A DNA stretch of 64,000 nucleotides from Pseudomonas sp. RIT-562. GTDB taxonomy: Bacteria > Pseudomonadota > Gammaproteobacteria > Pseudomonadales > Pseudomonadaceae. The first letter of the stretch is position 1. Every line of letters begins with the position of its first letter. Location of the stretch: the NCBI RefSeq assembly GCF_026241895.1, contig NZ_JAPJIV010000023.1, forward strand, positions 1 to 64,000, given 5' to 3'. Below are positions 33,629 through 41,977 of this stretch, piece after piece. Made by a program: the position numbers and the translations under genes. Under the pieces are notes generated by a model that was not told where the DNA came from, made no database searches, and worked only from the letters and a program-made list of their open reading frames with translations.

Positions 33629-34411
33629 TCAGATTGTGTTATGGGTTTTCAGCCAGCCCAGACCGGCTTCGGTGGTGGTCAGCGGCTTGTATTCACAGCC
33701 AACCCAACCCTGGTAGCCGATGCGGTCCAGGTGTTCGAACAGGAAGCGGTAGTTGATCTCGCCGGTGCCCGGTTCGTTACGCCCCGGGTTGTCCGCCAAC
33801 TGCACGTGGTTGATCTCGCCCAGGTGCGATTGCAGGGTGCGGGCCAGGTCGCCTTCCATGATTTGCATGTGATAGATGTCGTATTGCAGGAACAGGTTGG
33901 CACTGCCCACCTGTTCGCGAATCGACAGGGCCTGCGCCGTGTTGTTCAGGTAGAAACCGGGAATGTCGCGGGTGTTGATCGCTTCCATCACCAGCTTGAT
34001 CCCGGCCGCCTGCAGCTTGTCGGCTGCGTACTTGAGGTTGGCGACGAAGGTTTTTTCCACGGTGGCGTCATCCACGCCTTGTGGACGAATGCCCGCCAGG
34101 CAGTTGATCTGGGTATTGCCCAGCACTTGCGCGTAGGCGATGGCCAGGTCGACACCGGCGCGGAATTCTTCGACGCGGTCCGGCAGGCACGCGATGCCGC
34201 GCTCGCCCTTGGCCCAGTCACCGGCCGGCAGGTTGAACAACACCTGGGTCAGGCCGTTGGCATCGAGTGTGGCCTTGATTTCGGCGGAACTGAAGTCGTA
34301 GGGGAACAGGTATTCGACACCACTGAAGCCGGCCTTGGCGGCCGCTTCGAAACGGGCAAGAAAATCCTGTTCGGTGAACAGCATGGACAGGTTGGCTGCG
34401 AAACGCGGCAT
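33629..34411 (-). CDS. hyi: Hydroxypyruvate isomerase Hyi
   Basis: Hyi (260 aa) interconverts tartronate semialdehyde and hydroxypyruvate. It is a TIM-barrel of the xylose isomerase-like family; FAANLSMLFTEQDFLARFEAAAKAGFSGVEYLFPYD, KLVMEAINTRDIPGFYL, HMQIMEGDL and HVQLADNPGRNEPGTGEINY hold the metal-ligand Glu, Asp and His residues. GGGAG precedes the ATG. It is flanked on both sides by REPINs. Confidence 0.94.
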   Translation of the reverse strand: MPRFAANLSMLFTEQDFLARFEAAAKAGFSGVEYLFPYDFSSAEIKATLDANGLTQVLFNLPAGDWAKGERGIACLPDRVEEFRAGVDLAIAYAQVLGNTQINCLAGIRPQGVDDATVEKTFVANLKYAADKLQAAGIKLVMEAINTRDIPGFYLNNTAQALSIREQVGSANLFLQYDIYHMQIMEGDLARTLQSHLGEINHVQLADNPGRNEPGTGEINYRFLFEHLDRIGYQGWVGCEYKPLTTTEAGLGWLKTHNTI

Positions 34412-34453
34412 GGTGGTCTCCCGTGTATATATGGTGGGCGTTCCCGGATCCCT

Positions 34454-34541
34454 GTGGGAGCGGGCTTGCTCGCGAAAGCGGTGTGTCAGGCGGCATCAAT
34501 GTTGCCTTTGCCGCAGCCTTCGCGAGCAAGCCCGCTCCCAC
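34454..34541. repeat. REPIN, GTGGGAGCGGGC family, hyi-gcl junction
   Basis: GTGGGAGCGGGC...GCGAA (34454-34476) faces its exact inverted copy (34519-34541), separated by 42 bp. It sits between the gcl stop and the hyi start. Confidence 0.92.
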
Positions 34542-34564
34542 AGTGGGAACCTCGTCAGTTCATC

Positions 34565-36340
34565 TTAATCAAGCAACGAAATAGCAGTCGGTGCGTCGTT
34601 GCCGACCAGCGCCAGGTCTTCGAACTCGTTGACGGCGTTGATCTCGGTACCCATGGAAATGTTGGTCACGCGCTCCAGGATAATCTCCACGATGACCGGC
34701 ACCTTGAACTCCTCGATCAGTTCCTGGGCCTTGCGCAGGGCAGGCTGGATCTGGGCCGGTTCGAACACGCGCAGGGCCTTGCAACCCAGGCCTTCGGCGA
34801 CCGCGACGTGATCGACACCATAACCGTTGAGTTCTGGCGCGTTCAGGTTATCGAAGGACAGCTGCACGCAGTAGTCCATGTCGAAACCGCGCTGGGCCTG
34901 ACGGATCAGCCCCAGGTACGAGTTGTTTACCACAACGTGGATGTACGGCAGCTTGAACTGCGCGCCCACGGCCAGCTCTTCGATCATGAACTGGAAATCA
35001 TAGTCGCCCGAGAGCGCCACGACCTTGCGGGTCGGATCGGCCTTGACCACGCCCAGTGCTGCCGGAATGGTCCAGCCCAATGGGCCGGCCTGGCCACAGT
35101 TGATCCAGTGACGCGGCTTGTAGACGTGCAGGAACTGCGCGCCGGCAATCTGCGACAGACCGATGGTGCTGACGTAGCAAGTGTCTTTGCCGAACACCTG
35201 GTTCATTTCTTCGTACACGCGCTGCGGCTTGACCGGAACGTTGTCGAAGTGGGTCTTGCGGTGCAGGCTGGCCTTGCGCTGCTGGCAGTCCTGCAGCCAG
35301 GCGCTGCGATTTTTCAGCTTGCCGGCAGCTTGCCATTCGCGAGCGACTTCGATGAACACGGTCAACGCGGCAGCAGCATCGGAGACGATGCCCAGGTCCG
35401 GGGTGAATACGCGGCCGATCTGCGTTGGCTCGATGTCGACGTGAATGAATTTGCGGCCTTCGGTGTAGACGTCGATCGAACCGGTGTGACGGTTGGCCCA
35501 ACGGTTACCCACGCCCAGCACCAGGTCAGACTTGAGCATCGTCGCGTTGCCGTAGCGGTGCGAGGTTTGCAGGCCAACCATGCCCACCATCAACGGGTGA
35601 TCGTCCGGAATGGTGCCCCAGCCCATCAAGGTTGGGACAACCGGAATACCGGTCAGCTCGGCGAACTCCACCAGCAGTTCGGCGGCGTCGGCGTTGATGA
35701 TGCCGCCACCCGCGACCAGCAATGGACGCTCAGCCTGGTCGAGCATGGCCAGGGCCTTCTCGATCTGCACGCGGTTAGCGGTCGGCTTGGCCAGTGGCAA
35801 AGGCTCGTAGGCGTCGATGTCGAATTCGATTTCAGCCATCTGCACGTCGAACGGCAGGTCGATCAGCACTGGGCCTGGGCGGCCGGAGCGCATTTCGTAG
35901 AAGGCTTTCTGGAATGCGTAGGGCACCTGGCCCGGTTCCATGACAGTGGTCGACCACTTGGTCACCGGCTTGACGATGGCGGTGATGTCGACTGCCTGGA
36001 AATCTTCCTTGTGCATACGGGCGCGGGGGGCCTGGCCGGTGATGCAGAGGATTGGAATCGAGTCGGCCGAGGCGCTGTACAGCCCGGTGACCATGTCCGT
36101 ACCGGCCGGTCCCGAAGTGCCGATGCACACGCCGATGTTGCCAGCCTTGGTGCGGGTGTAGCCCTCAGCCATGTGCGAGGCGCCTTCAACGTGGCGAGCG
36201 AGGACGTGATCGATGCCACCGACCTTCTGCAAGGCGGAGTACAGCGGGTTGATCGCGGCGCCCGGGATGCCAAAAGCGGTATCAACCCCTTCACGGCGCA
36301 TCACCAGAACGGCGGCTTCGATTGCTCTCATTTTGCTCAT
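34565..36340 (-). CDS. gcl: Glyoxylate carboligase Gcl
   Basis: Gcl (591 aa) is a ThDP enzyme that condenses two glyoxylates to tartronate semialdehyde and CO2. Start MSKMRAIEAAVLVMRREGVDTAFGIPGAAINPLY has AAGAGG upstream. The position of the usual ThDP catalytic Glu is occupied by Val in the GIPGAAINP region, as is characteristic of Gcl. The ThDP motif GDYDFQFMIEELAV and the internal FAD-binding region typical of the acetolactate synthase superfamily are present. It is the first gene of the operon reading toward pyk. Confidence 0.95.
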   Translation of the reverse strand: MSKMRAIEAAVLVMRREGVDTAFGIPGAAINPLYSALQKVGGIDHVLARHVEGASHMAEGYTRTKAGNIGVCIGTSGPAGTDMVTGLYSASADSIPILCITGQAPRARMHKEDFQAVDITAIVKPVTKWSTTVMEPGQVPYAFQKAFYEMRSGRPGPVLIDLPFDVQMAEIEFDIDAYEPLPLAKPTANRVQIEKALAMLDQAERPLLVAGGGIINADAAELLVEFAELTGIPVVPTLMGWGTIPDDHPLMVGMVGLQTSHRYGNATMLKSDLVLGVGNRWANRHTGSIDVYTEGRKFIHVDIEPTQIGRVFTPDLGIVSDAAAALTVFIEVAREWQAAGKLKNRSAWLQDCQQRKASLHRKTHFDNVPVKPQRVYEEMNQVFGKDTCYVSTIGLSQIAGAQFLHVYKPRHWINCGQAGPLGWTIPAALGVVKADPTRKVVALSGDYDFQFMIEELAVGAQFKLPYIHVVVNNSYLGLIRQAQRGFDMDYCVQLSFDNLNAPELNGYGVDHVAVAEGLGCKALRVFEPAQIQPALRKAQELIEEFKVPVIVEIILERVTNISMGTEINAVNEFEDLALVGNDAPTAISLLD

Positions 36341-36366
36341 GGTTTTGTGCCTCTTACGTTTTGTAA

Positions 36367-36376
36367 TTGTATACAA
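36367..36376. promoter_or_regulatory. TTGTATACAA operator, gcl-proximal
   Basis: This perfect 10-bp palindrome lies 27 bp upstream of the gcl start. An identical copy lies 128 bp away. The shape fits the GT-N2-AC pattern of FadR-subfamily GntR repressors; the regulator itself is not in the window. Confidence 0.6.
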
Positions 36377-36504
36377 GTGGCTTTGCGCAGAGTGTATTCA
36401 CGGCGGACGGCGCAGGTCAATCCATTTTCTCAAGCGACTGTTTCATTCGTCGGAAGCCTGTCCTGCTGTGGCTTTTCGTCGCATGTGGCGCTTTTCGATA
36501 ATTA

Positions 36505-36514
36505 TTGTATACAA
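36505..36514. promoter_or_regulatory. TTGTATACAA operator, GlcG-proximal
   Basis: Second identical copy of the palindrome, about 94 bp before the GlcG-like gene and in AT-rich DNA. Together the two copies could control both divergent transcripts. Confidence 0.6.
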
Positions 36515-36607
36515 AAAAATACTTCATTGTGTTCTATTTGTTGCATCGGCCTGCGGCACTTGCGCGCAGGCCACTGGCTTTCCCTATAACAAAATGAGGA
36601 CGGCACC

Positions 36608-37048
36608 ATGAGCGCTTTAACCTTGAAAGTTGCAGTCAACCTGGTCAATCAGGCCATCTCCGCCGGGCGTGCGATCTCTGCGGCACCCCTGACCATTGCA
36701 GTACTGGATGCCGGCGGGCACCTGATCACGCTACAACGCGAAGACGGCGCCAGCCTGCTGCGCCCGCAGGTGGCCATCGGCAAGGCGTGGGGCGCCATCG
36801 CCCTGGGCAAGGGCTCGCGCCTGCTGGCTCTGGACGCACAACAACGCCCGGCATTTATTGCGGCCTTGAACAGCCTTGGGCAAGGCAGCGTCGTGCCGGC
36901 ACCGGGCGGCGTGTTGATTCGGGATCAGGAGGGGAATGTGCTGGGGGCAGTGGGGATCAGCGGCGATCTGTCGGATGTTGACGAGCAGTGCGCGATCAAT
37001 GCGATTGAAGCGTCGGGGTTGCGGGCGGATGCGGGGGTGGTGGCTTGA
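36608..37048 (+). CDS. GlcG/HbpS-like heme-binding family protein
   Basis: The 146-residue GlcG/DUF336 protein shows AISAAPLTIAVLDAGGHLITLQREDGASLLRPQVAIGKAWGA and VLIRDQEGNVLGAVGISGDLSDVDEQCA, the standard family pattern. Such proteins accompany glycolate and glyoxylate genes, and some family members bind heme (HbpS) or act as cofactor-binding accessories; the role in glyoxylate use is not known. ATG follows GAGGACGG. It is transcribed divergently from gcl with a shared control region. Confidence 0.85.
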   Translation: MSALTLKVAVNLVNQAISAGRAISAAPLTIAVLDAGGHLITLQREDGASLLRPQVAIGKAWGAIALGKGSRLLALDAQQRPAFIAALNSLGQGSVVPAPGGVLIRDQEGNVLGAVGISGDLSDVDEQCAINAIEASGLRADAGVVA

Positions 37049-37072
37049 TTTTGTAGCGCCTGGCCTATCGCC

Positions 37073-37165
37073 TTCGCGAGCAAGCCCGCTCCCACAATGG
37101 TTCCGGTGCAGGACACAAATTGTCTGAACACCTCAGGCCACTGTGGGAGCGGGCTTGCTCGCGAA
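37073..37165. repeat. REPIN upstream of RAYT (inside-out)
   Basis: TTCGCGAGC...CCCAC (37073-37095) then GTGGGAGC...GCGAA (37143-37165), so GTGG ends face inward. The second REP is the left flank of the RAYT gene. Confidence 0.92.
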
Positions 37166-37263
37166 AGCAATCTCACAGACACATCCAGCTAAAAGTGTGC
37201 CGCTCGGTTTGCAATGCGCTGATCTAGCCTTCTCTTGAACTCATCGATGAGAGAGGCAAAGGA

Positions 37264-37722
37264 ATGCCGGAACTGTCAGCTTCACATCGTTTGCGCATCG
37301 GTCGCTACGCCGAACACAACCGCATCTATCTTCTGACTGCCAACACTCTCAAGCGGGAGCCCGTGTTTAGGGACTATCGCTTGGGCAGGTTAGTTGTGCA
37401 TCAATTCAGGCAGGCTCAGGTTCAGGGGTTTGCTGACTCCTTGGCTTTTGTGGTTATGCCAGACCACTTTCACTGGTTGATCCAGTTACACAAGGGATCG
37501 CTAAGCCAATTGATGTGCCAAGCCAAATCGTTGAGCACCCGATCTATAAATGGGACGAGCGGCCGTGCTGGCAGCCTCTGGCAGCAAGGTTTCCATGACC
37601 ATGCTCTGCGGCGAGAGGAAGAATTATTGAGAGTTGCGCGGTATGTGGTTGCAAACCCATTGCGAGCGGGGTTGGTTGAGAAACTTGGCGACTATCCGCT
37701 GTGGGATGCTGTCTGGATTTGA
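37264..37722 (+). mobile_element. RAYT, REP-associated tyrosine transposase
   Basis: This complete 152-residue IS200-like Y1 transposase of the REP-associated class codes for MPDHFHWLIQL with the HUH pair His68/His70, WQQGFHDHALR, and the catalytic tyrosine Tyr127 in ARYVVANPLRAGLV. RAYTs recognise REP hairpins and are credited with spreading REPINs. REPs of the GTGGGAGCGGGC family frame it: GTGG-first copy at 37143-37165 upstream and its inverse at 37743-37765 downstream. The reading frame is intact, with AGAGGCAAAGGA before the ATG, so it is probably active or recently active. Confidence 0.93.
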
Positions 37723-37742
37723 TTTGGGACCGAGATGCCGCT

Positions 37743-37817
37743 TTCGCGAGCAAGCCCGCTCCCACAGGGGATGAGGTGACTGGCTAAGCCCCCTGTGGGA
37801 GCGGGCTTGCTCGCGAA
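37743..37817. repeat. REPIN downstream of RAYT (inside-out)
   Basis: TTCGCGAGC...CCCAC (37743-37765) then GTGGGAGC...GCGAA (37795-37817), only 29 bp apart. The first REP is the right flank of the RAYT gene. Confidence 0.92.
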
Positions 37818-37831
37818 TCCGACACCGCGGT

Positions 37832-38440
37832 CTATCTGTCCGGCTCACACCCCTTCAGCACCAACCGAATAATCGTCTGCGCCGCCGCTTCATAGTCTTC
37901 CTCATCCAGCTTCGCCTTGCCGGTAATGGCGGTGATTTGCCAGTCGAAGTCGGCATAGGTCTGGGTTGCGGCCCAGATGCTGAACATCAAGTGGTTGGGG
38001 TCAATGGCGGCGATCTGGCCGCGGTCGATCCAGGTCTGGATGCAGTCGATGTTGTGCTTGGCCTGACCGTTCAGTTGCTCCACCAGGTCGGCACTCAGGT
38101 GCGGGGCGCCGTGCATGATTTCGCTGGCGAACACCTTGGATGCGAACGGCAGGTCGCGGGAGATGCGGATTTTCGAGCGGATGTAGCCGCTCAGCACTTC
38201 ACTGGGGACGCCGTCGGCATTGAATGGCGTCGAGGCCTGCAGGATAGGTTCGATGATGCTTTCCAGGACCTCGCGGTAGAGGTTTTCCTTGGATTTGAAA
38301 TAGTAGTAGACGTTGGGCTTGGGCAAACCCGCCTTGGCTGCGATGTCACTGGTTTTGGTCGCAGCGAAGCCCTTGTCGGCAAATTCTTCACTGGCGGCAC
38401 GCAGGATCAGTTCTTTGTTGCGCTCGCGGATAGTGCTCAT
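37832..38440 (-). CDS. TetR-family regulator, RutR-like
   Basis: The 202-residue TetR regulator has an N-terminal helix-turn-helix (ILRAASEEFADKGFAATKTSDIAAKAGLPKPNVYYYFKSKENLYREVL). The ligand domain (IRSKIRISRDLPFASKVFASEIMHGAPHLSADLVEQLN, FSIWAATQTYADFDWQI) resembles that of RutR, a pyrimidine/purine-responsive regulator. Start MSTIRERNKELIL is chosen over longer frames. In P. aeruginosa a similar regulator lies beside the gcl operon, so control of purine-to-glyoxylate genes is plausible. Here a RAYT element separates it from them. Confidence 0.88.
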   Translation of the reverse strand: MSTIRERNKELILRAASEEFADKGFAATKTSDIAAKAGLPKPNVYYYFKSKENLYREVLESIIEPILQASTPFNADGVPSEVLSGYIRSKIRISRDLPFASKVFASEIMHGAPHLSADLVEQLNGQAKHNIDCIQTWIDRGQIAAIDPNHLMFSIWAATQTYADFDWQITAITGKAKLDEEDYEAAAQTIIRLVLKGCEPDR

Positions 38441-38574
38441 AAACCAGGTGGTTCCTTGCCTGTACTGGCGGTGGCGCATGGTAGCACCGGCTTTGCGCAC
38501 CGCTCAAGAATGCCCCGCAGCGCCTCGGGCAGGCTATGCTGCCCAGCATTCATTCTTTGCAGGAAATTTCATTC

Positions 38575-39489
38575 ATGGCAGGAAGCAGTTTGCTGTTGCT
38601 GATCGACGACATCGCCGCAGTATTGGACGACGTGGCGTTGATGACCAAAATGGCCGCGAAAAAGACCGCAGGTGTACTCGGCGACGACCTGGCACTCAAT
38701 GCGCAGCAGGTTTCCGGAGTACGTGCCGAGCGCGAAATTCCGGTGGTGTGGGCCGTGGCGAAGGGCTCGTTCCTGAACAAACTGATCCTGGTGCCATCGG
38801 CGCTGGCGATCAGTGCGTTCATTCCGTGGCTGGTTACGCCCTTGCTGATGGTCGGCGGCGCCTATCTGTGCTTTGAAGGGTTCGAGAAGCTCGCGCATAA
38901 ATTCCTCCACAGCAAGGTTGAAGACCAAGCCGAGCATGCGCAGCTGGTCGAGGCGGTCGCAGACCCGGCAACCGATCTGGTGGCTTTCGAGAAGGACAAG
39001 ATCAAAGGTGCCATCCGCACCGACTTCATCCTGTCGGCAGAAATCATCGCGATCACCCTGGGCACAGTCGCGGGTGCTTCGCTGACCCAGCAGGTCATCG
39101 TGTTGTCGGGGATCGCCATCGTGATGACCGTGGGGGTGTACGGCCTGGTGGCGGGCATCGTCAAACTCGACGATCTCGGCCTGTGGCTGACCCAGAAGCC
39201 CGGCCAGATGGCCAAAAGCATCGGCAACGGGATCCTGCGCGCCGCGCCTTACATGATGAAAAGCCTTTCGGTGATTGGTACCGCCGCGATGTTCCTGGTC
39301 GGCGGTGGGATCCTGACCCATGGCGTACCAGCGATTCATCACTGGATCGAAGAAGTCAGCGCGAGTGCTGGTGGCGCCGGGTTTATCGTGCCGATGTTGC
39401 TCAATGCCGTGGCCGGGATTGTCGCCGGTGCGGTGGTGTTGGCCGGCGTGATGGCTGTGAGCAAGATCTGGAAAGCTCTCAAAAACTAA
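38575..39489 (+). CDS. DUF808 family membrane protein
   Basis: The 304-residue DUF808 (YedI-like) protein begins MAGSSLLLLIDDIAAVLDDVALMTKMAAKKTAGVLGDDLALNAQQV, the family signature. Six or so membrane helices follow (LILVPSALAISAFIPWLVTPLLMVGGAYL, FILSAEIIAITLGTVAGASL, AMFLVGGGILTHGV, PMLLNAVAGIVAGAVVLAGVMAV). The function is unknown. It is transcribed divergently from the TetR gene. A REPIN and a bidirectional terminator follow. Confidence 0.9.
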   Translation: MAGSSLLLLIDDIAAVLDDVALMTKMAAKKTAGVLGDDLALNAQQVSGVRAEREIPVVWAVAKGSFLNKLILVPSALAISAFIPWLVTPLLMVGGAYLCFEGFEKLAHKFLHSKVEDQAEHAQLVEAVADPATDLVAFEKDKIKGAIRTDFILSAEIIAITLGTVAGASLTQQVIVLSGIAIVMTVGVYGLVAGIVKLDDLGLWLTQKPGQMAKSIGNGILRAAPYMMKSLSVIGTAAMFLVGGGILTHGVPAIHHWIEEVSASAGGAGFIVPMLLNAVAGIVAGAVVLAGVMAVSKIWKALKN

Positions 39490-39507
39490 AGCCTGGCACT
39501 AAACATT

Positions 39508-39595
39508 GTAGGAGTGAGCCTGCTCGCGATGGCGGTGTGTCAGTCAACATTAACGTTGAATGTCATATCGCTATCGCGAGCAGGCTCACTCCTAC
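39508..39595. repeat. REPIN, GTAGGAGTGAGCC family
   Basis: GTAGGAGTGAGCC...CGCGAT (39508-39530) faces its exact inverse (39573-39595). It lies between the DUF808 gene and the shared terminator. Confidence 0.92.
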
Positions 39596-39623
39596 AGGAA
39601 TATGTGGTGTTGTTAACTGCATG

Positions 39624-39661
39624 AAAAAAGGCCATTCGATCTGCATCGAATGGCCTTTTTT
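39624..39661. terminator. Bidirectional terminator between DUF808 gene and mlaA
   Basis: A 17-bp perfect stem (AAAAAAGGCCATTCGAT and inverse) with loop CTGC and T runs on both strands serves the convergent transcripts. Confidence 0.92.
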
Positions 39662-39674
39662 GTTACCGCCGCTG

Positions 39675-40463
39675 TTACTCGGCGATCTGCAACTTGCGCG
39701 ACTCGGTGTACACGTAGCGCACTTTTTCATATTCGAACGGCGAGTTCAGCTGGCCGTAACGGAAGCTGGTCTGGTAGCGCCGGTCAACTCCGCGCAGCAT
39801 CCAGACTTCCGGGTGGTTGGAGCTGACTTCCGAAACGTTGAGGAAGTTGATCGCCGACTCGGCGGTGAAGTCCACGGCCAGGCCGCCGGTGTCGCGGATG
39901 TTCGACGGGCCGAGGATTGGCAGCACGAAGTAGGCACCGCCCGGAACTCCGTAGAAGCCCAGGGTCTGACCAAAGTCTTCACTCTGGCGCGGCAGGCCCA
40001 TGGCGGTCGCCGGGTCCCACAGGCCGGCGATGCCGATCGTGGTGTTCAGCAGCAGCCGAGCGGTGGTCTCCATCGAACGCTTGCCCTTGAACTGCAGCAG
40101 GCTGTTCATCAGGTTCGGCACATCGCCGAGGTTGTTGAAGAAGTTGCTGACGCCGGTACGCAGGAAGCTCGGCGTGATGTAGCGATAGCCATCGACCACC
40201 GGCAGGAACACCCATTGGTCGAAGCGGTAGTTGAAGTGATAAACCCGACGGTTCCACTCTTCCAGCGGGTCATAGACGTTCAGCGCGTTGAGCGTCGAGC
40301 GCTCGAACTCGCGCTGATCCAGCCCCGGGTTGAACTTGAGTTTGCTCAGCGGCTCCTTGAAACCATCGCTATCGACGACGATAGGCGCATTGGCTTTGCT
40401 GTTGTCGGCATGGGCGACGCCTGCACAGAGTAACGCTGCGATAAGCAGGAGAGATTTAGCCAC
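39675..40463 (-). CDS. mlaA: Phospholipid-trafficking protein MlaA (VacJ)
   Basis: MlaA (262 aa) is the outer-membrane component that removes phospholipid from the outer leaflet and hands it to MlaC. NVYDPLEEWNRRVYHFNYRFDQWVFLPV, VSNFFNNLGDVPNLMNSLLQF, NTTIGIAGLWDPA and QSEDFGQTLGFYGVPGGAYFVLPILGPS are family hallmarks. The N terminus (MAKSLLLIAALLCAGVAHA) looks like a Sec signal cleaved after AHA; there is no small residue before Cys13, so the usual lipobox is lacking. The start is GTG 40463 behind GGAG. It overlaps the upstream hydrolase gene by eight bases. Confidence 0.92.
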   Translation of the reverse strand: MAKSLLLIAALLCAGVAHADNSKANAPIVVDSDGFKEPLSKLKFNPGLDQREFERSTLNALNVYDPLEEWNRRVYHFNYRFDQWVFLPVVDGYRYITPSFLRTGVSNFFNNLGDVPNLMNSLLQFKGKRSMETTARLLLNTTIGIAGLWDPATAMGLPRQSEDFGQTLGFYGVPGGAYFVLPILGPSNIRDTGGLAVDFTAESAINFLNVSEVSSNHPEVWMLRGVDRRYQTSFRYGQLNSPFEYEKVRYVYTESRKLQIAE

Positions 40464-41754
40464 GGAAGAACTCCAGCATGGCGTCGCTGTTGACGCGGTA
40501 ATTGAGGTTGCCGCAATGGCCGCCCAGTGGATAAACGGTCAGGCGGTCGCCAAACGTCTTGCGCAGGAAACCCAGGTCGCCAGGGCCGAGGATCACGTCG
40601 TCGGCGTTATGCATGACGGAGATTTTCGGGCTGGCCTGCAGGTAATCCTTGAGTGCGTACAAACTGACCTGATCGATCAGCTGCAGCAAGCTGCCGCCGT
40701 CGGTGCGGGCACGCCACATCGGGATGACCTGTTCGGTGATGTAGCAGTCGAAGTCGCATTGCAGCGCACGCTTGAGGAACGGCGTGAGGCTGGTGCCTTC
40801 GGTGATCGGGTACTTCGGTGGAGTGATCAGGCCGCGACGGTTGATCAGGTCCGAAGTAAAGGCGATGTCGGCCGCCGAGAAGCGGAACGAGGTGCCGATC
40901 AGCATGGCCATCTGTTCGTTGGTCAGGTGCTGCTTGGACTGCTGGAAGTCATACAGCAGTGCATCGTTGAGGTCGACGTAGCCTTTCTGCTGGAAGTAGC
41001 GAGTCAGCTTCTCCAGCACCAGTTCATAAAAGGTGGTGGAGTTATTGATGCCCTTGACCTCGGTCTGGACCAGCTTGTCCAGGTTGGTGATAGAGGTGTA
41101 GAGGTTGACCGGCGGGTTGAGCAGCAGGACTTTCTTGAAGTTGAAGCTGCGTCGGGTTTCGTCCAGATGCGCGACAAACGCTGCATCCAGGGCGCCTAGG
41201 CTGTAGCCGGTCAGGTAGTACTCGGTCACCGGTACTTTCGGGTTCTGCGCCCGCACCGCTTGCATGACCCGGTACATGTCTTCGGCATCTTCCTTGGTGA
41301 TACCCGGGGTAGCGAAGCGCGAGGCGGAGGTGATGAAGTCGAAGCTGGTCGGCGACGACAGCTGCACCACGTGGTAGCCGGCCTTGTAGTAGAGCTTTTT
41401 CAGGTATTCGTTGAGGCTGCTGTCATACCGCGCACCGGTACCGGCGATCAGGAAGATCAGCGGTGCCGCCTTGTCTTGAGTGGCGATCCGATAGGTGAGT
41501 TTCTTCACCGCCCAGAAGTTGTCCGGCAGTTCGAATGCACGCTCCGGCCGCAGGGTGATGCTGCGGTCTTCCTGATTGATGTCGTCGTCCAGCGGCAACT
41601 CCGGGCGCAGGTCCGGTGGAGTCGTGGCAATGGTGGCCTCAAATGGGTTGGTCAAGGGGTAGCCATAACTGGCGGCGTCGATGTCGACCGCCAGTGCGGA
41701 CGCACTCAAAATAAGGCCGCCAAACAGGGCGGCGAAGCGCAAGGAACGGAGCAT
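40456..41754 (-). CDS. Secreted alpha/beta-hydrolase upstream of mlaA
   Basis: This 432-residue protein has a signal peptide (MLRSLRFAALFGGLILSASALA). A hydrolase fold is suggested by PLIFLIAGTGARYDSSLNEYLKKLYYKAGYHVV, the nucleophile elbow TGYSLGALDA (Ser185), the acid region MHNADDVILGP and a late His in LGGHCGN. Similar Pseudomonas genes have been misnamed serine/threonine kinase. The eight-base overlap with mlaA implies co-translation, and I infer a periplasmic lipid- or envelope-related substrate. AAGGGA precedes the ATG. Confidence 0.78.
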   Translation of the reverse strand: MLRSLRFAALFGGLILSASALAVDIDAASYGYPLTNPFEATIATTPPDLRPELPLDDDINQEDRSITLRPERAFELPDNFWAVKKLTYRIATQDKAAPLIFLIAGTGARYDSSLNEYLKKLYYKAGYHVVQLSSPTSFDFITSASRFATPGITKEDAEDMYRVMQAVRAQNPKVPVTEYYLTGYSLGALDAAFVAHLDETRRSFNFKKVLLLNPPVNLYTSITNLDKLVQTEVKGINNSTTFYELVLEKLTRYFQQKGYVDLNDALLYDFQQSKQHLTNEQMAMLIGTSFRFSAADIAFTSDLINRRGLITPPKYPITEGTSLTPFLKRALQCDFDCYITEQVIPMWRARTDGGSLLQLIDQVSLYALKDYLQASPKISVMHNADDVILGPGDLGFLRKTFGDRLTVYPLGGHCGNLNYRVNSDAMLEFFRG

Positions 41755-41977
41755 GACTAGATCCCTTAGAGGAAGGTGCCGGATGAAGTTCGCAGGCTAT
41801 GACCACAGCTTTGCCGCCAAAGTGCCACGCATCGGCACGAAACAGGCGTAATTCCGGGTAATAGTAGCTGGACGATACACTTTGCAGCTATTTCATGACT
41901 ACTTATCTGTTACACACATTTGCTTAAATCCTCCGGGGGATTAAGCTGGCCGCCGTTTTCGCCCATTGGAGTACCCC

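Noticed and set aside
33524..36589. 1021-codon plus-strand frame across hyi and gcl
   Set aside because: Runs through REPINs and antisense to two firmly identified genes; Val/His/Asp-rich shadow composition.
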